Shown here: piece by piece, positions 1-11,014 of the stretch
Position numbering within the stretch: the first letter of the stretch is position 1
Layout of the letters: each line of letters begins with the position of its first letter
Translations under genes and position numbers: made by a program
The notes under the pieces: model-generated
What the model was told of the DNA's origin: nothing
The model's input: the letters and a program-made list of their open reading frames with translations, nothing else
Databases searched by the model: none
DNA from: Gulosibacter chungangensis
GTDB lineage: Bacteria; Actinomycetota; Actinomycetes; Actinomycetales; Microbacteriaceae
Direction: 5' to 3'
Length of the DNA: 64,000 nt
NCBI RefSeq assembly: GCF_008831155.1
Contig: NZ_WBKB01000001.1
Location: forward strand, 124,001-188,000

Positions 1-923
1 GCCGTGTAGTACTCGGTCTGCTGTTCCTTGGACGGCGCTTCATCGCGGTCTAGGAACATGAATTCGGTGCGGAAGAGTCCGACACCCTCGGCGCCGTGCG
101 CGAGCGCGACCTCCGCATCCGCGGGCTTGCCCACATTGGCGAGCAATGCGACCGGCGTGCCATCGGCCAGCGCACCGGGTGAGAGCGGGGCCGATTCGAT
201 TTCAGCCTGGCGCTGCTGTTCGGCCCGCGCCGCGGCAAGTTCTTCCTCGGTCGGGTCCACGATCACGAGGTTGCGCCCCGCATCCACCACGAGCTGCTGC
301 CCCTCGGTAATCTCATCGGCGCCCGCCACCGCAACCACGGCCGGAAGCCCCTTCTCAGCAGCAATAATCCCGGTGTGCGCCTTCGGGGAGCCGTCGCGAG
401 TCACGAAGGCGAGGACCTTATCGAGGTCGAGCTTGGAGGTATCCGCCGGGGCAAGATCCACCGCCACGAGGATGAACGGCTCATTTCGCGAGGGCACCTC
501 GGGTACCGGCACGCCACTGAGGTGCGCGCGGATGCGCTGCGAAATGTCATTCAGGTCGGTCGCGCGCTCCGCCATATACCCGCCAAGCGCCTTGAGCGTT
601 TCGGCGTATGAGGCAAACGATTCAAAGACGGCCCGTTCCGCCGTCTTGCCGCCCGCAATCCCATCCCCCACTAGCTGCGCAATGGACGGGTCCGCCGCCA
701 TCATCGACTGCGCATCCAGCACCTCTTTGAGCGAACCATCGGCCTCGGCTGCGCGGGCCGCAAGATCGGCCTGCACCACAGCGATGGATGCATTCGCCCT
801 CTGCTGCTCCGCGCTCACGTCACCGGTAAAGGCGACATCCTTTGGTTCCGGCAAAGGTGCGGGCATTCGCACCGCAGCCCCGATTGCAACTCGTGATCCA
901 ACACCAAAACCCTGTAGGTCCAT
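1..923 (-). CDS. ptsI: PTS enzyme I (phosphoenolpyruvate–protein phosphotransferase), 3' end outside window
   Basis: General sugar-PTS enzyme that autophosphorylates from PEP and passes phosphate to HPr in the cytosol. About 307 N-terminal codons are present; the usual length is about 570, so the PEP-binding barrel continues beyond the left edge. Seen: an N-terminal start reading MDLQGFGVGSRVAIGAAV, the swivelling-domain phospho-His region around residues 175–185 (GSPKAHTGIIAA), and the beginning of the PEP domain with GVGLFRTEFMFLDR. The start at 923 is an ATG with a GAGG ribosome site just upstream. The residues around the active His differ from the usual G-G-x-T-S-H-T-A pattern, although the His itself is present. 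It is divergent from the next gene. Family assignment is firm; whether the odd active site alters function is unknown. Confidence 0.93.
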   Translation of the reverse strand, partial: MDLQGFGVGSRVAIGAAVRMPAPLPEPKDVAFTGDVSAEQQRANASIAVVQADLAARAAEADGSLKEVLDAQSMMAADPSIAQLVGDGIAGGKTAERAVFESFASYAETLKALGGYMAERATDLNDISQRIRAHLSGVPVPEVPSRNEPFILVAVDLAPADTSKLDLDKVLAFVTRDGSPKAHTGIIAAEKGLPAVVAVAGADEITEGQQLVVDAGRNLVIVDPTEEELAAARAEQQRQAEIESAPLSPGALADGTPVALLANVGKPADAEVALAHGAEGVGLFRTEFMFLDRDEAPSKEQQTEYYT

Positions 924-994
924 GTTTGCCTCGCGTCCTCGCCAGTTAACAGATCGTCATGCGAGTGTAAGGATTTACCTCGTACGCTGGCTGG

Positions 995-2242
995 GTGAGT
1001 GATAATCGGGAACACGAATTGTCAACCGCGCGGGCCACCATCTTTCCGCCCTATCCCAACGTCGAGGAAGACGCCGGGTTGGGTAAGAAGCTGGGGGCAT
1101 TCGTCCAGTGGGTGCAAGCAACGCGCCCGCTTCGCGCGATACAGCACTGGACCGCGCGAAGAGGCGGTACCCTCGCCGGTGGTATGGCCTATTCCGGGTT
1201 GTTTTCGGCCTTTGCCGCACTGCTGGTGTTTTTCTCGGTCGCGGGACTGGTGCTCGCCAAGAACGAAGACCTGTTGCTGCGGATCATCGATTCAATCGCC
1301 GAGTCCGTCCCCGGGCTGATCGGTGAAACCGGGGTCATTAGCACCGACACCCTGCTCAGCCTCGAGACCACCGCATCCTTCACCGCCGCCGGTATTCTCG
1401 CGCTGGTCTCCACGCTGTGGACCGCGCTCAATTTCTTGAACGGTGCGCGGCTGTCGATACGTGCGATGTTTGATCTGCCCACCAAGACCGAGCGCAGCTT
1501 CGTCAAGATGAAGCTCGTCGATTTGCTGCTGCTCGTGCTCTTCGGGGTGGGGCTCGCGATCTCGGCGGTGCTGACCGCCGCCAGTTACGGTGTCGTGGCC
1601 TGGCTGCTGCGGGATGTGCTGCACCTTGAGATCTCGGGCTTTGTGAATGGTGTGATCGGCTTCGGTTCGATCATCATCACCCTGCTCTTTGATGCGCTCG
1701 TGGTCGCCGCGATGCTGCGCACGCTTTCGGAGGTGCGCATCCCGCTGAACACTCTCTGGCAAGCGGCGCTGCTCGGGGGCATCGCAATCACCGTCCTCAA
1801 GCAGCTCGGTTCACTGCTGCTGGGCGGTGCCTCATCCAACCCGCTGCTGGCGACCTTCGCGACCCTCATCGGTGTGCTGATCTTCTTCAATTTCATCTGC
1901 ATGGTGCTGCTGATTTCGGCGGCCTGGGCGAAGGTGACGATGGATGATGTGGGTCAGGCTCCGAGGCTGCTCACGGCTGAAGAGGCGGATGCGATTGCCT
2001 CGGTGACCGAGCTAAAGGCGCGACGCGAGCGGCTCGCGGCGGATCGCATCCGAGTGCTCGAAGAACTCGATGCGACCCCGCGTGGCAAGCGCCGCAAACT
2101 GCGACGAGAATACGAAAAAATCGTGCAGGAGCAGGAGGCGCTCGAGCAGGAGGCGCTCGAGCAGCGGCTCGGCTATGACCCCACCGAGGCCCACGCTCAC
2201 CGCAACGGCATCGACCCTGACGACGTGCAGATCCGCCGGTAG
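995..2242 (+). CDS. YihY/BrkB-family inner-membrane protein
   Basis: Multi-pass membrane protein of the YihY (formerly putative RNase BN)/virulence factor BrkB family; its molecular role is not established. The 415-residue product has several long hydrophobic segments between about residues 65 and 330, with the family-typical GGMAYSGLFSAFAALLVFFS stretch near residue 65. After the last membrane segment there is a charged tail of about 85 residues. Near residues 375–390 of the tail a 15-bp tandem duplication gives EQEALEQEALEQ, likely coiled coil. The start is GTG at 995; no strong ribosome site is visible. It is divergent from ptsI and lies 14 bp before the exonuclease gene, so the two are probably cotranscribed. 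Family confident, function unknown. Confidence 0.88.
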   Translation: MSDNREHELSTARATIFPPYPNVEEDAGLGKKLGAFVQWVQATRPLRAIQHWTARRGGTLAGGMAYSGLFSAFAALLVFFSVAGLVLAKNEDLLLRIIDSIAESVPGLIGETGVISTDTLLSLETTASFTAAGILALVSTLWTALNFLNGARLSIRAMFDLPTKTERSFVKMKLVDLLLLVLFGVGLAISAVLTAASYGVVAWLLRDVLHLEISGFVNGVIGFGSIIITLLFDALVVAAMLRTLSEVRIPLNTLWQAALLGGIAITVLKQLGSLLLGGASSNPLLATFATLIGVLIFFNFICMVLLISAAWAKVTMDDVGQAPRLLTAEEADAIASVTELKARRERLAADRIRVLEELDATPRGKRRKLRREYEKIVQEQEALEQEALEQRLGYDPTEAHAHRNGIDPDDVQIRR

Positions 2243-2256
2243 ATACACTGGGGCCC

Positions 2257-4226
<1,970 letters not shown>

Positions 4227-4239
4227 GGAACACATCCCG

Positions 4240-5025
4240 ATGCCAAGCCCCGGCAAGCATGCCCTGCCCGGATACGACGGGAACGTGCGCGACACCCTCG
4301 TCATCATCCCGACCTATAACGAACGTGAGAACGTCGAATCGATCGTCGGGAAGGTGCTGCGCGCATCCAACCGCGTGGATGTGCTGATTGTGGACGACGG
4401 ATCCCCCGACGGCACCGGCGAGGTCGCCGACCGGATCGCGGCGCAGAACGAACGAGTGAAGGTCCTGCACCGTACCGGCAAGCAGGGTCTTGCCAGCGCG
4501 TATCTGCAAGGCTTTGAGCTCGGCCAGGAGCACGGCTATCCGTATCTCTTTGAGTTTGATGCCGATGGTTCGCATCCGGCCGATCGACTTCCGGCGCTGA
4601 TCGACGAACTCGACGGCGGCGCGGACCTCGTGATCGGGTCGCGCTGGGTGCCCGGCGGCGCCACGGAACACTGGCCGCTGTCGCGCAAGCTCCTCTCGCG
4701 AGCTGCGAGCGTCTACTGCCGCCTCGCACTGAAATCGAAGATACGCGATATTACCGCTGGATACCGCGGGTATCGCGCCAGCGAACTTCGCAAGTTTGAT
4801 CTTGCCCCGGTAGGATCGGCTGGTTACTGCTTCCAGATCGAAATGGCTTGGATGTTCGAACGCGTTAGAAAGCGCGTGGTCGAAGTACCAATTACATTCA
4901 CTGAGCGTGAGCTCGGTCAATCGAAGATGTCTCGCGACATCATCGTCGAAGCCATGTGGCGTGTGACGTCGTGGGGACTCGGCTTTCGCACGCGCGGCCT
5001 GGAATACCGGTTCACCGGTAAATAG
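4240..5025 (+). CDS. Polyprenol-phosphate mannosyltransferase-like GT2 glycosyltransferase (Ppm1/DPM1 type)
   Basis: Family-2 glycosyltransferase predicted to transfer mannose from GDP-mannose to polyprenol phosphate, giving the lipid donor for lipoglycan or protein mannosylation at the membrane. Seen: [16 protein letters not shown] near residue 20, the nucleotide-binding [14 protein letters not shown] near 50, the DxD-like [10 protein letters not shown] near 106, and GSRWVPGG near 130. The 261-residue length matches the catalytic-only form without C-terminal membrane helices. The start at 4240 has AAGGAA 9 bp upstream; the same frame is open further upstream inside trpS but without a good ribosome site. 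Substrate is inferred from family similarity. Confidence 0.85.
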   Translation: MPSPGKHALPGYDGNVRDTLVIIPTYNERENVESIVGKVLRASNRVDVLIVDDGSPDGTGEVADRIAAQNERVKVLHRTGKQGLASAYLQGFELGQEHGYPYLFEFDADGSHPADRLPALIDELDGGADLVIGSRWVPGGATEHWPLSRKLLSRAASVYCRLALKSKIRDITAGYRGYRASELRKFDLAPVGSAGYCFQIEMAWMFERVRKRVVEVPITFTERELGQSKMSRDIIVEAMWRVTSWGLGFRTRGLEYRFTGK

Positions 5026-5066
5026 AAGTCGAAACCTCGGCTCCTACCCTGCCCGAAAGCTGTTTC

Positions 5067-5693
5067 ATGTCTGAGAACTCACGCGCCCGTTTCGAAGTGG
5101 AAACACGACTGCCCACCGAACACGGTGAATTTCGCGTTCGGGCCTACACCGACACGGTGACCGGTGACCTCCACCTCGCGATCATCTCGGGCGACCCGAA
5201 ACCTGGCGCACTCGTGCGGCTGCACTCGGAGTGCCTCACCGGTGAAGCGTTCGGCTCGCTCAAGTGCGAGTGCGGCCCGCAGCTGGATGCGGCGCTGCAC
5301 GAGATTCACGAACACGGCGGCGTCGTCTTCTACCTGCGTGGCCACGAGGGTCGCGGGATAGGCCTGCTCAATAAACTGCGTGCCTACCGTCTCCAGGAAG
5401 ACGGTCTCGACACGGTGGATGCGAACCTCGCCCTGGGTCTTCCGGCCGACGCCCGCGAGTACGCGGCAGCCGCTTCGGCGCTGCTCGACATGGGTCTCAC
5501 GAGTGTGCGACTGCTCACGAATAACCCCGCAAAATCCGCGGCACTCACTGCCCACGGGGTGGAAGTCACCGAGCGGGTCCCCCTCGAAGTCGGCCGAAAT
5601 GCGATTAACGACGATTACATGCGTACTAAAGCCCTCCGCATGGGGCACCTACTAAGCGACACCGCCGGTCACCCCGACCGACTCGCCGAGTAG
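5067..5693 (+). CDS. ribA: GTP cyclohydrolase II
   Basis: First committed step of riboflavin synthesis: GTP to 2,5-diamino-6-ribosylamino-4-pyrimidinone phosphate, formate and pyrophosphate. The 208-residue protein is a stand-alone cyclohydrolase with no fused DHBP synthase domain. The three zinc-binding cysteines are at 55, 66 and 68 ([18 protein letters not shown]), and the GTP-binding loop [11 protein letters not shown] is at about 90–100. Further conserved segments include LTNNP near 151. It sits alone between the mannosyltransferase and an ABC exporter rather than in a rib operon, so it may supplement a bifunctional RibBA elsewhere; that is inference. Confidence 0.94.
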   Translation: MSENSRARFEVETRLPTEHGEFRVRAYTDTVTGDLHLAIISGDPKPGALVRLHSECLTGEAFGSLKCECGPQLDAALHEIHEHGGVVFYLRGHEGRGIGLLNKLRAYRLQEDGLDTVDANLALGLPADAREYAAAASALLDMGLTSVRLLTNNPAKSAALTAHGVEVTERVPLEVGRNAINDDYMRTKALRMGHLLSDTAGHPDRLAE

Positions 5694-5708
5694 CAAACAC
5701 AGGACCCA

Positions 5709-7604
5709 ATGAAACCCAGCACTTCCCGCGCATCCCTGAAACAACTCTGGCCGTACCTCTTCGCTGACAAGCGATCAATGTCGGTCATCATCGTCATCTC
5801 GATCGTGGGCAGTGCCTTCTCGCTCGCCCAGCCCATCCTGATGGGCCTGCTCGTGCAGCGCGTCGAGGCTGGCGAATACACCTCGTGGATCGTTTGGTTG
5901 CTGATCGCGGTGGTCATCATTGCGGCGCTGCTCTCGGGTCTGCAGCACTTCCTGCTGCAGCGCACCGGTGAGCGGATCGTGCTAAATGCCCGCCGGATGC
6001 TGGTACGGAAGCTCTTGCGGCTCCCAATTGCAGAGTTCGATGCGCGCCGCACGGGGGATCTCGTCTCCCGCGTCGGGAGCGACACGACGCTCCTGCGCGC
6101 CGTGCTCACTCAGGGCTTGATCGAGGCGATCGGCGGCATGCTGACCTTTATCGGGGCGATCATCGCGATGATCTTCCTCGACTGGGTGCTGTTCGTGATC
6201 ACCTTCACCTGCATCGTGGTTTCCCTCGGGATCGTGCTGTTCCTGTCTCGCAAGGTGATGGCTGCATCCGCCGCCGCGCAGGAAAAGGTTGGCGAGCTGA
6301 CCGCCTCGGTGGAGCGCGCCATTTCGTCGATGCGTACGCTGCGCGCCTCGGTTGCGACCGAGCGCGAAGAGGCAAAGGTGATGGCGGATGCGGAGGGCGC
6401 GTACCGACGCGGGCTCGACATTGCGGCAATCTCGGCCGTGATGGTGCCGGTGTCGATGCTCGCGCTGCAGCTTTCGCTCGTGGCCGTGCTCGGCGTTGGC
6501 GGCGTGCGGGTGGCGGCCGGTGAGACGCCGATCGCCTCGCTGATCGCCTTCATCATGTTCCTCTTCATGATGATTACGCCACTGGGATTGATGTTCGGCG
6601 CGATTTCGGCCGTGGCTTCGGCCCTCGGCGCCCTCGGGCGGATCGAAGAGATCAATAGCCTGCCCGATGAGGACGCCGATGATCGCGAGTTCGGTCCGCT
6701 CGTAACCCTGTCCGGGCCCGCCAACGCTGCTGCCGAGCCCGCGGCTGCGGCGCTCGAGTTTGAGTCGGTTTCTTTCCGCTACCCGGACAACGTCGTACGC
6801 GCCGCACGGGCCAAGGCGGATGCGCGCGACCGCTTCGACCGCTACGTCACGCAGACGGGTCGGGCGGCAAAGAAGGCCGCTGAGGAGCTGCTGGCAATTG
6901 ATGAGTCCGCCGAGATTGACTCGCCACTCGTGCTCGAGGAGGTGTCATTCGAGGTCCCGCGCGGTCGCAAGATCGCGCTCGTTGGCCCGTCCGGCGCCGG
7001 GAAGTCGACCTCGCTCGCCCTGATTGAGCGGTTCTATGACCCCACCGCCGGTGCAATCCGGCTCGGCGGCGTTGACCTGCGCTCGCTCGACCGACACGAG
7101 CTGCGCGCACAGGTCGGCTATGTGCAGCAGAACTCCCCCACCCTCGCGGGCACCATTCGCGACAATCTGCTCCTCGGGCGCCCCGATGCATCCGATGAGG
7201 AATGCGCCGCGGCACTGCGCGAAGTGAACCTTGGCGATGTGCTTGACCGTTCCCCGCTGGGGCTGGATGCGCAGGTCGGCGAGGCGGGCGTGCGGCTGTC
7301 CGGTGGTGAGCAGCAGCGGCTCGCGATTGCGCGGACGCTCCTCGCCGCCCCACCCATCCTGCTGATGGATGAGTCGACTTCCGCCCTCGATGGCCGCAAT
7401 GAGTCGCTCATCCGCGAGGCGCTGGACCGCGCCTCCGAGGGCCGCTCGATGGTGATGATCGCGCACCGGCTGTCGACCGTGGTGGATGCGCACCAGATCG
7501 TCGTCCTCGACCAGGGTCGCGTAGTCGGCCGCGGCACCCACGAGGAACTCCTCGAGACCACCCCGCTATACCGCCGCCTAGCCCAGCACCAGCTCCTCGC
7601 CTAA
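5709..7604 (+). CDS. ABC exporter, fused membrane and ATPase domains (BmrA/MsbA-like half transporter)
   Basis: Type IV ABC exporter half-transporter expected to act as a dimer; substrate unknown. The N-terminal ~300 residues hold six membrane helices. The ATPase domain has Walker [10 protein letters not shown] near 425, the signature LSGGEQQRLAIART near 530 and Walker B ILLMDESTSALDG near 550. Odd: between the A-loop strand (FESVSFRYPDN, about 350–360) and the next conserved strand (VLEEVSFEVPRG, about 407) there is an inserted charged helical stretch of some 45 residues, Ala/Arg/Asp-rich, where most exporters have only a few. The start at 5709 lies 15 bp after ribA. Drug or lipid export is possible but not shown. 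Confidence 0.88.
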   Translation: MKPSTSRASLKQLWPYLFADKRSMSVIIVISIVGSAFSLAQPILMGLLVQRVEAGEYTSWIVWLLIAVVIIAALLSGLQHFLLQRTGERIVLNARRMLVRKLLRLPIAEFDARRTGDLVSRVGSDTTLLRAVLTQGLIEAIGGMLTFIGAIIAMIFLDWVLFVITFTCIVVSLGIVLFLSRKVMAASAAAQEKVGELTASVERAISSMRTLRASVATEREEAKVMADAEGAYRRGLDIAAISAVMVPVSMLALQLSLVAVLGVGGVRVAAGETPIASLIAFIMFLFMMITPLGLMFGAISAVASALGALGRIEEINSLPDEDADDREFGPLVTLSGPANAAAEPAAAALEFESVSFRYPDNVVRAARAKADARDRFDRYVTQTGRAAKKAAEELLAIDESAEIDSPLVLEEVSFEVPRGRKIALVGPSGAGKSTSLALIERFYDPTAGAIRLGGVDLRSLDRHELRAQVGYVQQNSPTLAGTIRDNLLLGRPDASDEECAAALREVNLGDVLDRSPLGLDAQVGEAGVRLSGGEQQRLAIARTLLAAPPILLMDESTSALDGRNESLIREALDRASEGRSMVMIAHRLSTVVDAHQIVVLDQGRVVGRGTHEELLETTPLYRRLAQHQLLA

Positions 7605-7687
7605 CTCGCTGCGGCATTCGGTCACGAGCGATACAGTTGAGAGATCGTTGTTTGCAGTGAGGATGCTGTTGTGAGGGAGGCTGAGCC

Positions 7688-8542
7688 ATGTCACGAGTGA
7701 CATCACGCCGCAAGGCTGTGCTCGTTCGCGCGGGGGCGCCTTCTCGACCGAAGCGCGAAACCCTCGCCGGTGAAGAGCCGCTCGAGATCCGCGTAAACGG
7801 CAAACCTCTCGCGGTGACCATGCGCACGCCGGGGCACGACTTCGACCTCGTCGCCGGGAACCTCGTCTCGGAAGGGTTCCTCGGCCAACAACATGATCTC
7901 GCGACCATGCGCTACTGCGCCGGCAAAAATGAAGACGGCGAACAGACCTTTAATGTGATCGACGCCGCGGTAATCGGTCTCGATCCCGCCAGCATCGCCG
8001 AACGCAAAGTGGTTACCACCAGCGCCTGCGGTGTCTGCGGCACCACCTCGATCGACGAGGTGCGAAGGCAGTCGCGCTTCGGTTCGCAGACGGCCGAGGT
8101 ACGCGTCCAAGCCGATGTGCTGCTGGACCTGCCCGACCGGCTGCGGGAGGCGCAAAAACTTTTCGACTCTACCGGCGGTCTGCACGCGGCGGGCCTGTTC
8201 ACCATCGACGGTGAACTACTGTGTGCCCGCGAAGATGTCGGCCGACACAACGCCGTGGACAAGGTGATCGGCTGGGCGCTGCGTGAAGGCAAGCTGCCGC
8301 TGCGCAACACCGTGCTGCAGGTCTCGGGTCGCGCATCCTTTGAACTCGTACAGAAGAGCCACCTCGCGGGCATCCCGATCATGAGCGCCGTGAGCGCGCC
8401 ATCTTCGCTCGCCGCCGATCTCGCCGACGAGGTCGGCATCACCCTCGCTGGTTTCAGCCGTGGCGATCGAGTCACGCTCTACACCCACACCGAACGCGTT
8501 GAGGTCGCGGAGGACCTCGTGACCGAAGGAGTATCCGCATGA
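7688..8542 (+). CDS. fdhD: Formate dehydrogenase accessory sulfurtransferase FdhD
   Basis: FdhD carries sulfur from a cysteine desulfurase (IscS in E. coli) to the bis-MGD cofactor of formate-dehydrogenase-type enzymes, which they need for activity. The 284-residue protein has the CxxC motif in TTSACGVCGTTS near residue 114, the N-terminal RPKRETLAGEEPLEIRVNG segment, and the conserved GGLHAAGLF and REDVGRHNAVDKVIG motifs in the second half. Its ATGA stop/start overlap with the downstream molybdopterin oxidoreductase strongly suggests that enzyme is its client. The start at 7688 has GGGAGG about 10 bp upstream. An 83-bp gap separates it from the ABC exporter and probably carries the promoter. 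Confidence 0.95.
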   Translation: MSRVTSRRKAVLVRAGAPSRPKRETLAGEEPLEIRVNGKPLAVTMRTPGHDFDLVAGNLVSEGFLGQQHDLATMRYCAGKNEDGEQTFNVIDAAVIGLDPASIAERKVVTTSACGVCGTTSIDEVRRQSRFGSQTAEVRVQADVLLDLPDRLREAQKLFDSTGGLHAAGLFTIDGELLCAREDVGRHNAVDKVIGWALREGKLPLRNTVLQVSGRASFELVQKSHLAGIPIMSAVSAPSSLAADLADEVGITLAGFSRGDRVTLYTHTERVEVAEDLVTEGVSA

Positions 8543-10911
8543 CCGTCCAGAATCTCAGCAATCCCACCACCAGCGGGCCGATTGCCGAGCCGCCGAAGCC
8601 GCAGAAGCCTTATAAGTCACCGGTCGAGGACATCAACGAGGACAATCTCGTCGTCTCCGAGCCTGCGCACGCTGCCGCCGGCCTCACCGGTGTCGCGGTC
8701 GCTTTCCAGCGCGGCCTGCAGCAGGGTGGCGTCACCCGTACGGTGCGCTCGATGTTCCGCATTAACCAGCGCGACGGCTTCGATTGCCCGGGCTGCGCCT
8801 GGCCGGAGCCGCAGGGCAAGCGCAAGCCCGCCGAGTTCTGCGAGAACGGTGCGAAGGCCTTCGCCGAGGAGAACACCAAGCGTCGCGCCGACCGCGATTT
8901 CTGGGCCACCTATTCGATCGAGGACCTGCGCGATAAGACCGAGTACTGGCTCGGCCAGCAGGGGCGGATCACCGAGCCAATGATCATCCGCCCGGGTGAG
9001 ACGCACTATTCCCCCATCCCGTGGCAAGAGGCCTTCGACCTGATTGGTGAACGCATCCGCGCCACCACCCCCGACCGCACCGTGTATTACACCTCGGGTC
9101 GCACCGCGAACGAGACCGCGTTCCTCTACCAACTCTTCGCGCGCTCGGTCGGCACGAACAACCTGCCCGACTGCTCGAATATGTGCCACGAGTCTTCCGG
9201 CAGCGCCATGAATCCGACCATCGGTGTCGGTAAGGGTACGGTCACCCTCGAGGACATCCACAACGCCAAGCTCGTCTTCGTGGTCGGCCAGAACCCGGGC
9301 ACGAACCACCCACGGATGCTCTCGGCGCTCGACGAATGCCGCAAGAACGGTGGCAAGGTCGTCGCCGTGAACCCGCTGCCGGAAGCCGGCCTGCTGAACT
9401 TCAAGGACCCGCAGACCCCCGAGGGCCTGATCGGTAAGGGCGCGAAGATTTCGGATGAGTTCCTCCAGATCAAGGTCGGCGGTGACCTCGCGCTCTTCCA
9501 GGCCTTCGGGCACCTGCTGCTCGCCTATGAGGATGCCGCCCCCGGCACGATCGTGGATCGGGAATTTGTCGAGACCCGCACCGAGCACTTCGAGGCCTAC
9601 CGCGAAGCCCGCAAGCACATCGATTGGGATGAGACCGAGCGCGCCACGGGCCTGACCCGCGACGAGATCGCGAAGGTTGCGCGGATGCTCGCCGACTCGG
9701 ATGCGACCATCATCTGCTGGGCGCTCGGCGTGACCCAGCAGCCGCACTCGGTGGACACGCTGCGCGAATTCATTAACATCCTGCTGCTGCAGGGCAACTT
9801 CGGGAAGCCCGGCGCCGGGGCCTGCCCCGTGCGTGGCCACTCGAATGTCCAGGGCGACCGCACGATGGGGATCTGGGAGAAGCCCGCCCCCTGGCTGCTG
9901 GATGCGATCGACAAGGAATTCGGCATCACCTCGCCTCGCGAGCACGGCTACGACTCAACCGAATGCATCGAGGCATTCGAGCAGGATGAGATCGACGTAT
10001 TCGTGTCCATGGGCGGCAACTTTGCCCTCGCGAATGCCGAAACTGAGCGTCTCGAAGCGGGGATGCAGCGGGCCGGTTTGACGGTGCACGTGTCGACCAA
10101 GCCCAACCGCTCGCACGTGGTGCACGGCAAGACTTCGCTAATTCTGCCTACCCTCGGCCGTACCGACATCGACGATAAGCACCCCGGTGGCGTGCAGGTG
10201 CTGTCGGTGGAGGACTCAATGTCGATGGTGCACACGACGCAGGGCCGCCTGAAGCCGGTCTCTGAGCACCTGCTGTCGGAACCCGTGATCATCGCGCGCA
10301 TGGCGGAGGCTACCTTCGGCCCCGATCACGTCATCAACTGGCGGGAGATGGGCGAGGATTACGACGTGATCCGCGACCGGATCTCGCGCACCCTGCCCGG
10401 CTTCGAGGACTTCAACCGCCGCGTGCGCCAGCGAAACGGCTTCCAGTTACCCTCGCCCCCGCGCGACACCCGCACCTTCGCGACGCCCACCCAGCGCGCG
10501 CAGTTCACGGTGAGCCCACTCGAGTACCTCGACGCACCCGAGGGCTACCTGATCCTTCAGACGATGCGCTCGCACGACCAATACAACACCACGTTCTACG
10601 GCCTCGACGACCGCTACCGCGGCATCAAGAACGGCCGCCGCGTGGTCCTCGTACACCCGGATGACCTGGCGGAGTTGGGCTTCAAGGATCGCGACATGGT
10701 CAATGTGGTGAGCGTCTTCCGCGGTGAGGAGCGCCGGGCGGATGCATTCCGACTGGTCTCGTACCCGACGGCACGCGGCTGCGCGGCCGCGTACTTCCCC
10801 GAGGCCAACGCCCTCGTGCACCGCGACCTCAAGGCCCGGGAGTCCAACACCCCCGGTTTCAAGGCGATCACCGTACGCTTCGAGCCCGTCGACGCCCCGC
10901 AAATGTCCTAA
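8539..10911 (+). CDS. FdhF/YdeP-family molybdopterin oxidoreductase
   Basis: Large molybdenum enzyme of the YdeP branch of the formate-dehydrogenase-H superfamily, 790 residues, cytoplasmic (no Tat signal). The N-terminal region has FDCPGCAWP (Cys 83 and 86) followed by a third Cys in PAEFCENGAKAF; this differs from the four-Cys cluster motif of FdhF, so the Fe–S content is uncertain. The molybdopterin-binding core follows (TSGRTANETAFLYQLFARSV, then NMCHESSGSAMNPTIGVG with the family's CHESS motif near 218), and a C-terminal MGD-binding domain. The natural substrate of YdeP proteins is unknown (acid resistance has been linked to E. coli YdeP). Overlaps fdhD by 4 bp and is followed by a three-copy 32-bp repeat. 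Confidence 0.9.
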   Translation: MTVQNLSNPTTSGPIAEPPKPQKPYKSPVEDINEDNLVVSEPAHAAAGLTGVAVAFQRGLQQGGVTRTVRSMFRINQRDGFDCPGCAWPEPQGKRKPAEFCENGAKAFAEENTKRRADRDFWATYSIEDLRDKTEYWLGQQGRITEPMIIRPGETHYSPIPWQEAFDLIGERIRATTPDRTVYYTSGRTANETAFLYQLFARSVGTNNLPDCSNMCHESSGSAMNPTIGVGKGTVTLEDIHNAKLVFVVGQNPGTNHPRMLSALDECRKNGGKVVAVNPLPEAGLLNFKDPQTPEGLIGKGAKISDEFLQIKVGGDLALFQAFGHLLLAYEDAAPGTIVDREFVETRTEHFEAYREARKHIDWDETERATGLTRDEIAKVARMLADSDATIICWALGVTQQPHSVDTLREFINILLLQGNFGKPGAGACPVRGHSNVQGDRTMGIWEKPAPWLLDAIDKEFGITSPREHGYDSTECIEAFEQDEIDVFVSMGGNFALANAETERLEAGMQRAGLTVHVSTKPNRSHVVHGKTSLILPTLGRTDIDDKHPGGVQVLSVEDSMSMVHTTQGRLKPVSEHLLSEPVIIARMAEATFGPDHVINWREMGEDYDVIRDRISRTLPGFEDFNRRVRQRNGFQLPSPPRDTRTFATPTQRAQFTVSPLEYLDAPEGYLILQTMRSHDQYNTTFYGLDDRYRGIKNGRRVVLVHPDDLAELGFKDRDMVNVVSVFRGEERRADAFRLVSYPTARGCAAAYFPEANALVHRDLKARESNTPGFKAITVRFEPVDAPQMS

Positions 10912-10913
10912 AG

Positions 10914-11010
10914 CTCCCTGAGTAGGCGAAGCTGTATCGAAGGCGCTCCCTGAGTAGGCGAAGCCGTATCGAAGGCGCTCCCTGAGTAGGCGAAGCCGTA
11001 TCGAAGGGCG
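10914..11010 (+). repeat. Three tandem copies of a 32-bp repeat (GAGTAGGCGAAGCCGTATCGA family)
   Basis: Units 10914–10945, 10946–10977 and 10978–11010 are nearly identical; unit 1 has one substitution and unit 3 one extra G. A partial inverted copy (CTACTCAGTGAG) follows immediately, so the array can fold and may end transcription of the two convergent genes that meet here. Related copies in opposite orientation lie at 62495–62614 and near 25746. Confidence 0.9.
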
Positions 11011-11014
11011 CTAC

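Noticed and set aside
28-1002. Plus-strand open frame of 324 codons over the ptsI region
   Set aside because: The minus strand encodes clear PTS enzyme I here; the plus frame is Ser/Ala/Arg-rich and matches no family, so it is a high-GC shadow.
10914-11010. Three 32-bp repeats as a small CRISPR array
   Set aside because: Units are directly adjacent with no spacers, and no cas genes are nearby.
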